A stretch of DNA of 64,000 nt from Candidatus Nitrososphaera gargensis Ga9.2 (GTDB lineage: Archaea > Thermoproteota > Nitrososphaeria > Nitrososphaerales > Nitrososphaeraceae). The stretch covers positions 992,001 to 1,056,000 of the forward strand of contig NC_018719.1 of the NCBI RefSeq assembly GCF_000303155.1, read 5' to 3'. The translations under genes and the position numbers were made by a program. The notes beneath the pieces are model-generated. The model had not been told where the DNA came from. It saw only the letters and a program-made list of their open reading frames with translations, and searched no databases. Positions 8,267 through 20,588 of the stretch are shown piece by piece. Positions within the stretch are counted from its first letter, which is position 1. Every line of letters starts with the position of its first letter.

Positions 8267-8485
8267 ATGACAAAGAGCATCAACAAACACCGCCTGAGAA
8301 TTGAAGAGTTTGACAGGCCCATTAGCGTTCCAAGAGCGACTGATGATTATAGTCTGGACCGTTTTGTCCATTGCACCGTCTGCGACAATTTTGCTTATTG
8401 CAGGGTCAGTGAGGACACAAATTTGGTTATTCGGGTCAACTACTACTGCAAAAACTGTGTCAGCAAATTCTCGCTTGCCCAGTGA
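8267..8485 (+). CDS. Small zinc-ribbon protein, 72 aa
   Basis: Has CTVCDNFAYC near residues 36-45 and CKNC near residues 62-65, a CxxC...CxxC pair spaced like a zinc ribbon. No membrane segment. CTTAAATAAAT at about 8236-8246 gives a TATA box 25-30 nt before the ATG. An overlapping minus-strand frame (8162-8371) lacks motifs. Function unknown. Confidence 0.6.
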   Translation: MTKSINKHRLRIEEFDRPISVPRATDDYSLDRFVHCTVCDNFAYCRVSEDTNLVIRVNYYCKNCVSKFSLAQ

Positions 8486-8534
8486 AAAGCAGTGAATTAT
8501 TATTATAGAAGATCATTACTAATAGAGACGTCAG

Positions 8535-9497
8535 TTGCAGGCTAGAGCTGCCCTTGCTAATAATACAAAACTAGTGTTGGCTATAGGCCTTGCAGCGTCG
8601 ATTGCCGTCAGCCTGGTCGCTTACGCCTATTCTGCGCAGCAGATAAACCTCTTGACAGCAGAGCTCGCTGATAAATCAAGAGTACTTGAAGAGCAGAGGC
8701 AGCAGATCGATGAAAAGACCGTCCAGCTTGGGTTGTTGAACTTACAGATTGAGAGCCTTGAAAACGAAATCGCTGCAAAGACTGCAGAGGCTCAAGACCT
8801 ATCTCAGACGGTTGATGCCCAAAGGAACGAGATTCAACTTTTGAAAGCACAGGCTGCAAGCCTTCAAGATGATATTCATGAGCTTGAACAACAAATACAG
8901 GCTAATGAAAATGAAATAGCATTGCTCACCGGGCAGATGCAAGAAACGCAGTCCCAGCTTGAATCATTCAAGCGTGTCAAGGTAGGCCACTACAGCCTTG
9001 CAGTAGACCAGTTTGGGAAAGGCATAGTCCTGCCAATAGAAGTCGAAATCATCCCATCTGGAGAAGGAATAGTATCCATAGATGTAAAAAACGTCAAGTA
9101 TGAAACCGGCTTTCAGGACTCGGTAAGGACGGCGGTCCTTGTAGCGTCAGAGTACAGCGACATTTCAGTCTCTGACAAAGATATCGTTATCCGGGTCATA
9201 AATGAGGATGACGAGCTGATAACTATTGATGGCGGATCTGCTGGTGCCCTTCTTACCGGAATGATTGCAGCAGGACTGATGGACCGCGAGATCAATCCTT
9301 CGGTGTTGATCACGGGGACTATTGAATCGGACGGGACCGTCGGCCACATTGGAAGCGTGGACAAAAAGGCCGATGCAGCCACTGATTTTGGGGCAGAGAC
9401 AATATTGGTTCCAGAGGATCAAGAGTTCAATCACAGTTCGATAAATGTGATTGGCGTTTCAGACATAGAAGATGTTATGCGGTATTTCACATCGTGA
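8535..9497 (+). CDS. Membrane-anchored coiled-coil protease with Lon-type (S16) catalytic domain
   Basis: 320 aa from a TTG start; no ATG is better placed. Residues 11-33 are one membrane segment and residues 35-147 a long coiled coil with heptad Leu and many Gln/Glu. Residues 150-320 are a Lon proteolytic domain: the nucleophile is Ser235 in DGGSAGA and the general base is most likely Lys278 in GHIGSVDKKADAA, matching the Ser-Lys dyad. There is no AAA+ ATPase module, unlike LonA or LonB. The catalytic domain probably lies outside or along the membrane face, and a coiled-coil oligomer may replace the ATPase as a scaffold. Substrate unknown. Confidence 0.8.
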   Translation: MQARAALANNTKLVLAIGLAASIAVSLVAYAYSAQQINLLTAELADKSRVLEEQRQQIDEKTVQLGLLNLQIESLENEIAAKTAEAQDLSQTVDAQRNEIQLLKAQAASLQDDIHELEQQIQANENEIALLTGQMQETQSQLESFKRVKVGHYSLAVDQFGKGIVLPIEVEIIPSGEGIVSIDVKNVKYETGFQDSVRTAVLVASEYSDISVSDKDIVIRVINEDDELITIDGGSAGALLTGMIAAGLMDREINPSVLITGTIESDGTVGHIGSVDKKADAATDFGAETILVPEDQEFNHSSINVIGVSDIEDVMRYFTS

Positions 9498-9543
9498 ATG
9501 CCACAAAAAGAATATCTGCTTGAACAGAACATGTGTATTGCAA

Positions 9544-9897
9544 ATGACAAATCAACCAAATATTTCTATTGAAGGGCTCAAAGAAAAATACAGAATTAAT
9601 GAGCCGATAGCGTTTTCAATAACCATCAGAGGTGTTCTGAAAAGTGGTGGTCTTCCTCATATAGAAATAACAAAAGAGAATAGTTCAAAGAAGAAAATCT
9701 ATAGCATAGCCTTCATGTCGCCTGTGCCACCTGCAGCTTCGCCAGAATATGTCGAGCAAAAGCTGATCTTCCCGATTGAAAACGATCCACAAGCACCTAT
9801 CCATGCTGGAGAAGCAGGAACTTATGTAATGACAGTAAGCGTCTATGCAGACGTTGGAAAGTCATATGAGGTAAATAGAAGGATTCTGGTTGAATGA
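9544..9897 (+). CDS. Hypothetical beta-rich protein
   Basis: 117 aa from the ATG at 9544; an ATG at 9472 overlaps the protease gene and encodes an unconvincing extension. Alternating hydrophobic residues and phrases such as YRINEPIAFSITIRG and GEAGTYVMTVSVYADVGKSY suggest an immunoglobulin-like beta sandwich. No signal peptide is seen. It lies 46 nt after the Lon-type protease and could be co-transcribed with it. Family unknown. Confidence 0.55.
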   Translation: MTNQPNISIEGLKEKYRINEPIAFSITIRGVLKSGGLPHIEITKENSSKKKIYSIAFMSPVPPAASPEYVEQKLIFPIENDPQAPIHAGEAGTYVMTVSVYADVGKSYEVNRRILVE

Positions 9898-10019
9898 TGG
9901 ATTGCCTAATAGCTAACTTCAGAGTGCTTGCTTTTTCTTGCTCCATGCTTGTCTTCATGTATGTGCAAGCAATCTGAAAGGTTTTAGTTGATGCAATATG
10001 CCAGAGGATCATCAGTAAT

Positions 10020-10925
10020 ATGCCTGAAATCATGGGCAACGTGCATCGGTACTTTGCGACTACCGTAGGATTAATCACCACAAAGGGCAAGCATGGCCCG
10101 AACGTCATGGCAGCAGAGTGGACGATGCATGTTTCCTACGATCCGATGCTTATCGCTGTTTTCGTGCACGATTCACCAACGTACTGGAACATCGAGGAAA
10201 CCCGAGTATTTGGTGTCAACATTGCATCAGACGATCAATCAGAGCTGGTCAACATAGCCGGTGGATACTCTGGCACCGAGATAAACAAGCTTGCAATACC
10301 GGGTACGTTTTCAACATACAGCGCAAAGCATATCGATGTTCCGATGATAAAGGGGTGCGCGCTGAACGCAGAGTGCAGAGTAACTACAATAGAAAAGATG
10401 GGCGACCACATCATGGTGGTAGGAGAGGCGGTCAGCGCGATATTTGACGAAAAAAAGTTCCCACTGATATATACTAGGGGCAACTACCGAAAGCTTTCAA
10501 GATCAAAGATCCCCTCAGGCAGAAAAGTTGTGCGGATTACGCCTGATCAGATGTCGCAATTTCAAAAAATGTCTGCCGGGCAATTTGTCCTGAAAGCAGC
10601 GGCCGCGGTGATAAGAAGACAGAACGGCGGCCAGATACTGTTGCAGAAATTCGGCGATTGGTGGATCTTGCCGATGGTCGTGGTTAACAAGGGCGCCAAC
10701 TACAAAGAAGCGTTGGAGAAGCATCTTGGTTCAATTGGTGTATCTGCCAGCGTTAGCAAAATTAGCGGCATAAAACGCATGACGCTCAAGGCCGGCAAGA
10801 CAGAGCTTCGCGCCAACTTTATCACGTTTGACTGCAAGCTCAGGTCGCTCGAAGGTTCCGATGCAGAGTGGTTCACCAGACTGCCAAAGAATAGTACTGT
10901 GCTAACCCTGCTTGAAAAGCCCTGA
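10020..10925 (+). CDS. Flavin reductase-like protein fused to a Nudix-like domain without a Nudix box
   Basis: 301 aa. Residues 1-165 are a flavin reductase / FMN-binding split barrel (VGLITTKGKHGPNVMAAEW, then FGVNIAS, KGCALNAECRV, GEAVSAIFDEKKFP). Residues 195-300 look like a Nudix fold: VLKAAAAVIRRQNGGQILLQ, then WWILPMVVVNKGANYKEALE. The Nudix box should read GxxxxxExxxxxxxREUxEExGU; here only the A-L helix and a final GV are recognisable and the REUxEE glutamates are missing, so hydrolysis is unlikely. It may bind a nucleotide or act as a regulatory lid on the flavin enzyme. The last 24 nt overlap the convergent aminotransferase gene. Confidence 0.75.
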   Translation: MPEIMGNVHRYFATTVGLITTKGKHGPNVMAAEWTMHVSYDPMLIAVFVHDSPTYWNIEETRVFGVNIASDDQSELVNIAGGYSGTEINKLAIPGTFSTYSAKHIDVPMIKGCALNAECRVTTIEKMGDHIMVVGEAVSAIFDEKKFPLIYTRGNYRKLSRSKIPSGRKVVRITPDQMSQFQKMSAGQFVLKAAAAVIRRQNGGQILLQKFGDWWILPMVVVNKGANYKEALEKHLGSIGVSASVSKISGIKRMTLKAGKTELRANFITFDCKLRSLEGSDAEWFTRLPKNSTVLTLLEKP

Positions 10926-12230
10926 CTGGACTATCTTTTCGGTGGCCGCAAGCAGCCGCTTGACATCGCTTTCATCGTGGGCATTTGAGAAAGCTCCCAT
11001 CTTGCCCGGCAAAAAGAATATGCCGTGGCCTGCCATCAGCGCAAGGTGGTATCTTGTGAGCAGCTCCTTGTTCGATGTCGCCACATCGTTTGCATCCTGA
11101 ACCATCTCTTTGCCAAAGTGGGTCATAAAGATCGAGTTCAAGCCTGTAACCTTGCTCGGGATCCCAGCTTCGGCAAATATCTTGCTCAATCCCTTCCTCG
11201 CTACGTCGCCCAGCCTGTCGATCTTGCTGTAGACGCTCTTGTTCTTTTTCAAAAAGTTCAGTGTCGCAAGGCCCGCAGTCATTGTGACAGGGTTGGCAGA
11301 GAAAGTACCGCCGCCTATCGCACAGCGCGCCTCTTTGTCCTTCCTTGACACCGGGTCTGCAAGTGACATGATCTCTTTGTCGCCACACACCACTCCAATT
11401 GGCATGCCACCTCCGCATATCTTGCCAAGCGTGAAGAGATCGGGCTCGAGCTTGTAGACGCTTGCCGCGCCATGGAGCGATAGCCTAAAGCCAGTCACTA
11501 TTTCGTCCAGTATGAACAGGCTGCCGTTCTTCTTCGCAAACTCTTGCAGGCCCTGAAGGTAACCGTCAACAGGAGGTATGCAGCCCGCCCCGCCGAGCAC
11601 CGGCTCGATAATGATGCATGCAAGGTCGTCCTTGATCGTTTCTAACACCTTGAGGGACGCATCAAGGTTGTTGAACGGTATCGATTCGACATACTGTCCC
11701 TCGTCCTGTACAAGGCCGGGGCCTTCTTCTACTTCAAAAGGATAGTTGACGGTCTGCATGAGCGTGGTGTTAAAGCCATGCCAGCCACCTATCGCCTTTG
11801 CGATGACCCGCCTCCCTGTCTTTGCGCGGGCAAGCCTGACTGCATACATTGTGGCCTCAGAGCCTGTGCTGCTAAAGCGCATCATCTCAGCCCTTGGCAT
11901 CAATTTTTGTATGGTCTCTGCCAGCTCGACGCTCACTTCGTTGACCGTGCCATACAGAGTGCCGTTGCGCACCTGCGCGGCCAGCGCGTCTGCGACTGGT
12001 TTGGGCGAGTGCCCCAGAATAAGCGCCCAGTGGCCCATCCAATAGTCTGTGTAGCGGTTCCCGTCAACGTCGTGCAGCTGCTTGCCCTTGGCCGAATTTA
12101 CGAAGAACGGGTAAGGCTCGAAATACCGGATGTTATGGCTGATGCCGCCGGGAAACACGCGGGCAGACCGGGAATAAAGACACTTGGACTTGGTTGTCTT
12201 GCGCATATAGTCCTCTACGTAGTCACGCAT
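10902..12230 (-). CDS. Class III aminotransferase related to glutamate-1-semialdehyde aminomutase (HemL-like)
   Basis: 442 aa PLP enzyme. N-terminal VFPGGISHNIRYFEPYP and DVDGNRYTDYWMGHWALILGH are typical of GSA aminomutase-like proteins. FSSTGSEATMYAVRLAR binds phosphate, ILDEIVTGFRLS carries the PLP-contact Asp, and the Schiff-base Lys lies in TLGKICGGGMPIGVV. The C-terminal GIFFLP and NAHDESDV also fit HemL-type enzymes. The enzyme could supply 5-aminolevulinate for haem or be a paralogue with another amino-group acceptor; sequence alone does not decide. A second ATG 24 nt downstream (MRKTTK) could be the start. Confidence 0.85.
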   Translation of the reverse strand: MRDYVEDYMRKTTKSKCLYSRSARVFPGGISHNIRYFEPYPFFVNSAKGKQLHDVDGNRYTDYWMGHWALILGHSPKPVADALAAQVRNGTLYGTVNEVSVELAETIQKLMPRAEMMRFSSTGSEATMYAVRLARAKTGRRVIAKAIGGWHGFNTTLMQTVNYPFEVEEGPGLVQDEGQYVESIPFNNLDASLKVLETIKDDLACIIIEPVLGGAGCIPPVDGYLQGLQEFAKKNGSLFILDEIVTGFRLSLHGAASVYKLEPDLFTLGKICGGGMPIGVVCGDKEIMSLADPVSRKDKEARCAIGGGTFSANPVTMTAGLATLNFLKKNKSVYSKIDRLGDVARKGLSKIFAEAGIPSKVTGLNSIFMTHFGKEMVQDANDVATSNKELLTRYHLALMAGHGIFFLPGKMGAFSNAHDESDVKRLLAATEKIVQSGLFKQG

Positions 12231-12325
12231 GAATGTACATACTGCCTGAAGGCTGATTCCTCTATAATCCTTTGTTTTTCAGCCGCACGTTTAATTATCA
12301 GCCACGTAAATGTCGTCATTGCGCG

Positions 12326-12481
12326 ATGAACTGCCTAAAGTGTTTCCATCCACATCAGGCGCATGAATTCAACAAGGGTGGAAATAGTTCGCTCTTGCGC
12401 GTCGGCCGCTGCCTGATACCTGGGTGCGAATGCACACAGTATGTCGATAAAATAGAAAAGATAGACGAGGATCTGCTCTGA
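12326..12481 (+). CDS. Small zinc-binding protein, 51 aa
   Basis: Cys/His cluster NCLKCFHPHQAHEF followed by CLIPGCECTQY. This is the same CxxC/H...Cx4CxC arrangement as the 56-aa ORF at 6447-6617, with an acidic tail (IEKIDEDLL). Located in the promoter region of the divergent aminotransferase gene and 4 nt before the end of the convergent small membrane protein. Function unknown. Confidence 0.55.
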   Translation: MNCLKCFHPHQAHEFNKGGNSSLLRVGRCLIPGCECTQYVDKIEKIDEDLL

Positions 12482-12485
12482 TCAG

Positions 12486-12752
12486 TTAGTTTAGGTCTCT
12501 GAGTGATGGTGGAATCTCTGCTTCTTCTGGGGTGATTTCTTCAACCGGTGGAAGGCCATACTCTACCCGCAGTGCATCCTGCTGCTCTCTCATAATGTCA
12601 TCCGAGAAGCCCGACCCTGGTATCCAACCGATCCAGATGTAGAGGATGATTATGATGGCCAGAGATATGCCCATGACAAGGATCGACCATGCGACTGTCT
12701 TCATGTGAGGGCTGCTGCCGTATCCTCCGCTCTCAGCTTCGTGGTGCGCCAT
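12486..12752 (-). CDS. Small single-span membrane protein
   Basis: 88 aa. A His/Glu-containing N-terminus (MAHHEAESGGYG), one membrane helix at about residues 20-45 (TVAWSILVMGISLAIIIILYIW) and an acidic, Pro-rich C-terminal tail. The size and layout resemble accessory subunits of membrane respiratory complexes in this phylum, but no specific family is recognised. A palindromic box CTTTTTAAAAAG at about 12778-12789 would place transcription start at the ATG. Confidence 0.6.
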   Translation of the reverse strand: MAHHEAESGGYGSSPHMKTVAWSILVMGISLAIIIILYIWIGWIPGSGFSDDIMREQQDALRVEYGLPPVEEITPEEAEIPPSLRDLN

Positions 12753-13057
12753 TTCCTAATAATCTGGTAGAACAATGCTTTTTAAAAAGATTCGCATCGT
12801 CCAAAGGCGCCTACAAGATGTGCAACGACCGTTGTTTGATGCAAAATTAGGCTTGCGGGTAGATTACTCTGGGTTCTGGCGTATCAGGACCACAACCGAA
12901 ACAAAAGCCGTCGAAGCTGGTCCTCATAGTGTCAAGTGGAGATGGTTTTATAACTTCTTGAATAATGAGGATCATATGCCTGCCAAAGCAATCAGGCCGA
13001 TGACAACCAAGAACAGGTAAAGCAGTTGCATCTGCGTCTCCAATATAAAATATGTCT

Positions 13058-13371
13058 TCAAACAGTAATAGATTTTGGTTGAATCTTAAGTCTTGCTTCA
13101 CAATTACAAAAACGAAATCGGCAAGCCGCGAAGCTCTGCTGGCAGAGCATCCGAACCAGCATCAAAAACGTGTTCTGAATACTCTCGGGAATTGTCTCCA
13201 CCTTTATTGAGAGCACATTGCGCCTTTCTCCTATGAACTTGGTTTCGCCAGTGTGGTAACCTGCGACCCTGAGGAACATCTGACCTCCTTCGGTGACTGA
13301 TATGAGATGATTCCTAGCTTCCTGCCTTCAACATTGACAAGAATCCAGCCATCGCGTTCTAGCAAGTTCAC
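13058..13371 (-). pseudogene. Frameshifted small beta-barrel-like protein
   Basis: From a GTG at 13371 the minus strand reads NLLERDGWILVNVEGRKLGI then ISYQ and runs into a different frame. A one-base shift near 13285 restores SVTEGGQMFLRVAGYHTGETK and onward to 13058. Joined, the product would be about 104 aa and beta-rich, with a short barrel-like N-terminus. Either a recent pseudogene or a base-calling error. The adjoining 12753-13057 and 13372-13526 hold no supportable gene. Confidence 0.4.
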
Positions 13372-13526
13372 CTAAGTTGAGGATAGCTGCATAAGTGCTG
13401 TTTTATGGATGAAAAAGGTTCTATTTTTGCATTTAAAAAAGATGTGGGAACCTATAGAACTTTTTGGCGGTAGAGTAGCTACAACAAAGCAAAGTAAAAT
13501 AACGTAGCCACGCCAAGTCTTGCTCA

Positions 13527-13982
13527 ATGATAGAAGACAAGCTTGCATCCCTTGGAATAACGCTCCCGTCGCCTCCGGCCCCTGCAGGGTCGTACGTGCC
13601 AGTGGTCGTAACGCACAACAACCTTGCGTTTGTAGCAGGACAGATCCCGACAGAAGGCGGGCAGGTAAAGTTCAAGGGCAAGGTAGGCAGGGACATCTCG
13701 ATAGAGGCAGGCCAGCAGGCGGCGCGCCTCTGTACGATAAACGCGCTGGCACAGCTAAAGTCGGCTCTTGGCAGCCTTGACAGAGTAAAGCGGGCGGTCA
13801 AGGTTACGGGGTTTGTCAGCTGCGACCCATTGTTTGCAGACCAGCCCAAGGTGATCAACGGCGCGTCAGACCTGCTGGTTCAGGTATTTGGCGAAAATGG
13901 TAGGCATGCAAGGGCAGCAGTCGGGGTGAGCAGTCTGCCTCTTGACAGCGCAGTTGAGGTCGAGTTTATCGTCGAGGTTTAG
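13527..13982 (+). CDS. RidA / YjgF / YER057c / UK114 family protein
   Basis: 151 aa, YjgF-like alpha/beta fold. Recognisable pieces are PAGSYVPVVVTHNNLAFVAGQIP, QAARLCTINALAQLKSALGSLD and a final LPLDSAVEVEFIVEV. Members with an intact ring Arg hydrolyse reactive enamines/imines released by PLP enzymes; here the usual RxxV...E segment is replaced by ARAAVGVSSLPLDSAVEVE, closer to the YjgH/TdcF-like branches. Two PLP aminotransferases lie elsewhere in the window, but there is no operon link. Confidence 0.85.
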   Translation: MIEDKLASLGITLPSPPAPAGSYVPVVVTHNNLAFVAGQIPTEGGQVKFKGKVGRDISIEAGQQAARLCTINALAQLKSALGSLDRVKRAVKVTGFVSCDPLFADQPKVINGASDLLVQVFGENGRHARAAVGVSSLPLDSAVEVEFIVEV

Positions 13983-14202
13983 GGTAGAACATTCTTCGCG
14001 AAGACAGGTTTGCTTAAATACCATTCCCATTAGGGCGTTTGATACGCTCGGCAAGGATGCCAAGAACTCGCTTCTTGCGCGCCTGCAGTCACAGGGCATC
14101 AGTCTCAAGTATGGATCGCAGCATACCCTGAACCAGCTGATGGCCGCACTCAAGCCAGTGTTACCCAAGGACGCCACTGAACTTATCATGGAAATGGTGT
14201 AG
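13942..14202 (+). CDS. Small hypothetical protein, start uncertain
   Basis: The convincing part is the last 55 residues (RAFDTLGKDAKNSLLARLQ then YGSQHTLNQLMAALKPVL), helical and charged. A TATA-like GCTTAAATACC at about 14012-14022 predicts a transcript beginning near 14040, but no ATG, GTG or TTG lies in this frame there, only ATT at 14023 and 14029. The TTG at 13942 would overlap the RidA gene by 41 nt. Either an unusual start codon is used or the upstream TTG is real. Confidence 0.4.
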   Translation: MTAQLRSSLSSRFRVEHSSRRQVCLNTIPIRAFDTLGKDAKNSLLARLQSQGISLKYGSQHTLNQLMAALKPVLPKDATELIMEMV

Positions 14203-14216
14203 AATCACCTAAAGCG

Positions 14217-15197
14217 CTAGGCTATCCTGCTATCAAGGGTCTTGATGAATTCCTCAAGCTTGTCCTTTGGGATCACTGCGCCGCACGCCCTATCGTGCCC
14301 GCCCCCGCTACCTCCAAGCTCTGACGCTATTTCGTTTGTGAGCCGGCCGAGGTGCACCTTGCAGCCGGCCGATCCGCGTATTGAAACGACGTATGACTTG
14401 ATGTCGTCCTTGAACTTATAGACCATCGCGGCGGGCTTGCCGGACGAGCCAAGCACAAAGTTGACCACCATGCTTGACGATAGCTCGACCGTGCTAGGCG
14501 CGTGAGCGATATTGTCGAGCTTGACCACAGATTCTTGTATCGATTCGACAGCGTTTGCCACCTTTTTGGCATATTTCTCGGCAGTCTCAAAGCCGCCCTT
14601 GATGTCGTGGGGATATTTCATCTTGGCAAGCGTGTCGACTATTTTCACCAGAAAGTCGTCGTCGTGCTGGCTTGCGGAAATCATGTACGATAATACGGTC
14701 GATTCAAGCATAAGGAATTGCCTGTCAAATCTGGGCACAATCGTAGACGCAACAGGCTTGTTTTCCATATAGTCGGTCAGCGCGCCCATCGCCGCGAAAA
14801 ACGCTGCGTGCTCGGGCAGTTTTTTCCTGTATTTCGCATAGACCTGCATACTTGTGCACTCTTCAATAGTATGAATGAGGGTCACGCCAGCCTTCTTGAG
14901 CGCCTGCATTATCTCCTTGCTGATGTCATGATGATCGATGTAGGTCACTTCGGCCCCACTGGACGCTATATTGCCAAGCAGCTCGACAAATTTCTGCTCA
15001 TTCTTTTTCGACAGTCCAAGGTCGCATATGAACAGCTGCTCGATCTTGCCGTCAGAAGCCGCGACCTTTTCCAGCTTGGAGATAAGGCTAGCATAATCCA
15101 CAAGGATTACTTTTGAAACGTCAAACGCTACCTTTATCAGAGTGGCAGAGCAGAGCCCATCTGCATCTTCCTTGTGAGATATGCAAACAGAAGACAT
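14217..15197 (-). CDS. DHH-family phosphoesterase (RecJ-like / NrnA-like)
   Basis: 326 aa. Motif order fits DHH-DHHA1 proteins: HKEDADGLCSA (residues 8-18), FICDLGLSKK, YIDHHD (the DHH motif), and a C-terminal DHHA1 domain with SGGGHDRACGA. These enzymes use two Mn ions to hydrolyse single-stranded DNA, oligoribonucleotides or cyclic dinucleotides. The compact size and lack of an S1 or OB domain are nearer archaeal RecJ-like/GAN-type or nano-RNase proteins than bacterial RecJ. The gene ends 14 nt from the small ORF on the other strand. Confidence 0.82.
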   Translation of the reverse strand: MSSVCISHKEDADGLCSATLIKVAFDVSKVILVDYASLISKLEKVAASDGKIEQLFICDLGLSKKNEQKFVELLGNIASSGAEVTYIDHHDISKEIMQALKKAGVTLIHTIEECTSMQVYAKYRKKLPEHAAFFAAMGALTDYMENKPVASTIVPRFDRQFLMLESTVLSYMISASQHDDDFLVKIVDTLAKMKYPHDIKGGFETAEKYAKKVANAVESIQESVVKLDNIAHAPSTVELSSSMVVNFVLGSSGKPAAMVYKFKDDIKSYVVSIRGSAGCKVHLGRLTNEIASELGGSGGGHDRACGAVIPKDKLEEFIKTLDSRIA

Positions 15198-15323
15198 CTA
15201 GATTATAGATTGTGAAGTTTAGTAGCCCAGATTTAATGGTTGGGTAAAAGATATCGAAAAATGAAATGACGCTGGCCGCCGTGCAAAGGATCACAGTTCT
15301 TTACGGTTGTTGTTCTTTACGTA

Positions 15324-15339
15324 TTTCCGGAGCCGCAAT
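15324..15339 (-). repeat. 3' half of the pre-23S processing helix
   Basis: As RNA this half reads AUUGCGGCUCCGGAAA. It pairs over all 16 positions (two G-U pairs) with the copy at 18409-18424 upstream of 23S. Together they bracket the 23S gene, as expected for the archaeal processing stem cut by the splicing endonuclease. Confidence 0.75.
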
Positions 15340-15359
15340 TCCAGAAATGGTGCGCTTGC

Positions 15360-15394
15360 TGCCACCATACCTGTGGCAAACCACCATTTTGGTG

Positions 15395-15395
<1 letters not shown>
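15360..15395 (-). other. Two adjacent hairpins at the 23S 3' edge
   Basis: Inverted repeats TGCCAC...GTGGCA (15360-15378) and CCACCA-TTT-TGGTGG (15381-15395) lie between the mature 23S end and the processing helix. They could be processing signals or help end the transcript. No long U-run follows directly. Confidence 0.5.
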
Positions 15396-18390
<2,995 letters not shown>

Positions 18391-18408
18391 CCATATCTTT
18401 CTTTTACT

Positions 18409-18424
18409 ATTGCAGCCCCGGAAA
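18409..18424 (-). repeat. 5' half of the pre-23S processing helix
   Basis: As RNA UUUCCGGGGCUGCAAU, complementary to 15324-15339 over its full 16 nt. It lies in the 16S-23S spacer about 20 nt before mature 23S. The spacer (18391-18636) otherwise holds no tRNA gene. Confidence 0.75.
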
Positions 18425-18578
18425 TTCTACGCGAACATTTCCGTAAAGCCACATTTTTCCACTCTGTCAGTTGTTGACATTGTGGCGTGTTTCCTGTGAT
18501 CCTTTGCATGACGGTCATTGCAGGCACTAGCCCGCTGCGTCCTTCACACCATATTTTCATATGGAGCTGCATAATTTC

Positions 18579-18630
18579 GGCCACACGAACACACTTGACG
18601 AACCCTTTACACAAAAGTTGCCCGGACCGT
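18579..18630 (-). repeat. 3' strand of the pre-16S processing helix
   Basis: Two blocks downstream of 16S pair with the leader. 18579-18592 (RNA GUGUUCGUGUGGCC) pairs over 14 bp with 20174-20187. 18611-18630 (RNA ACGGUCCGGGCAACUUUUGU) pairs over 18 bp with 20135-20152, leaving two single-base bulges. Both keep the right order and distance to enclose the 16S gene. Confidence 0.75.
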
Positions 18631-18636
18631 TAAACT

Positions 18637-20106
<1,470 letters not shown>

Positions 20107-20134
20107 TCAATCCTTTTTTCTTTAATTAAAGAGT

Positions 20135-20187
20135 ACGGCCGGACAACCTTGTTATTGTGCGGGTCGTATTAGGGTGTTCGTGTGACC
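20135..20187 (-). repeat. 5' strand of the pre-16S processing helix
   Basis: Leader sequence pairing with 18579-18630 downstream of 16S: an inner 18-bp helix (20135-20152) and an outer perfect 14-bp helix (20174-20187). The sequence between and above also contains a local hairpin, GATCCGATGC/GCATTGGATC at about 20192-20218. Confidence 0.72.
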
Positions 20188-20329
20188 TATGTCAGATCCA
20201 ATGCGAGCATCGGATCTCCATTTTATGAGCGCAACTGGAGGTCAGTGAATCACAAAATGGCGCTAAGACCAAACATCATCACTGACGCCGCCTTAAAGGT
20301 TACGTTCGCTTTCTTCCTTTACAATATAC

Positions 20330-20346
20330 TGATATAAACCTTTGCT
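20330..20346 (-). promoter_or_regulatory. rRNA operon promoter (BRE + TATA box)
   Basis: Minus-strand GCAAAGGTTTATATCAG: an AAAGG BRE directly before TTTATATC, the best-matched archaeal promoter in the window. Transcription should begin near 20310, giving a leader of about 200 nt that forms the processing helix. Confidence 0.7.
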
Positions 20347-20373
20347 CATGGCACATTGCATGAGAAAAAGCCG

Positions 20374-20490
20374 TTAGTCGTTATCATACGACTCAGTTAT
20401 CCTAGGTTCTACGTTGGTTGGATTTTCTTCATCTTCTTCCTTGTTATGCTTTTCGCTTTCCTTCTTGACTTCTCTTCTTGGACTTGACAT
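20374..20490 (-). CDS. Tiny charged protein, 38 aa
   Basis: Highly charged and hydrophilic (SSPRREVKKESEKHNKEEDE, then NPTNVEPRITES). TTATATCT at about 20514-20522 on the minus strand puts transcription start next to the ATG at 20490. It resembles the 47-aa charged ORF at 29866-30009. Directly upstream of the rRNA promoter. Probably disordered; function unknown. Confidence 0.45.
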   Translation of the reverse strand: MSSPRREVKKESEKHNKEEDEENPTNVEPRITESYDND

Positions 20491-20588
20491 AATAGTGATA
20501 ATGGAGAGAAAATATTAGATATAACAAATTGTGCTGAATTTTCTCGCAGATACAAAGTCTATATAGCATTCAGCCGCAAGTCCAACTG

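Noticed and set aside
12775-13020. 81-codon plus-strand frame
   Set aside because: No motif and implausible composition; its start lies in the promoter of the divergent membrane protein.
12972-13031. 19-codon hydrophobic minus-strand ORF (MQLLYLFLVV and onward) with GGAG before it
   Set aside because: The TATA-like box upstream would place transcription start downstream of the ATG, and nothing else supports it.
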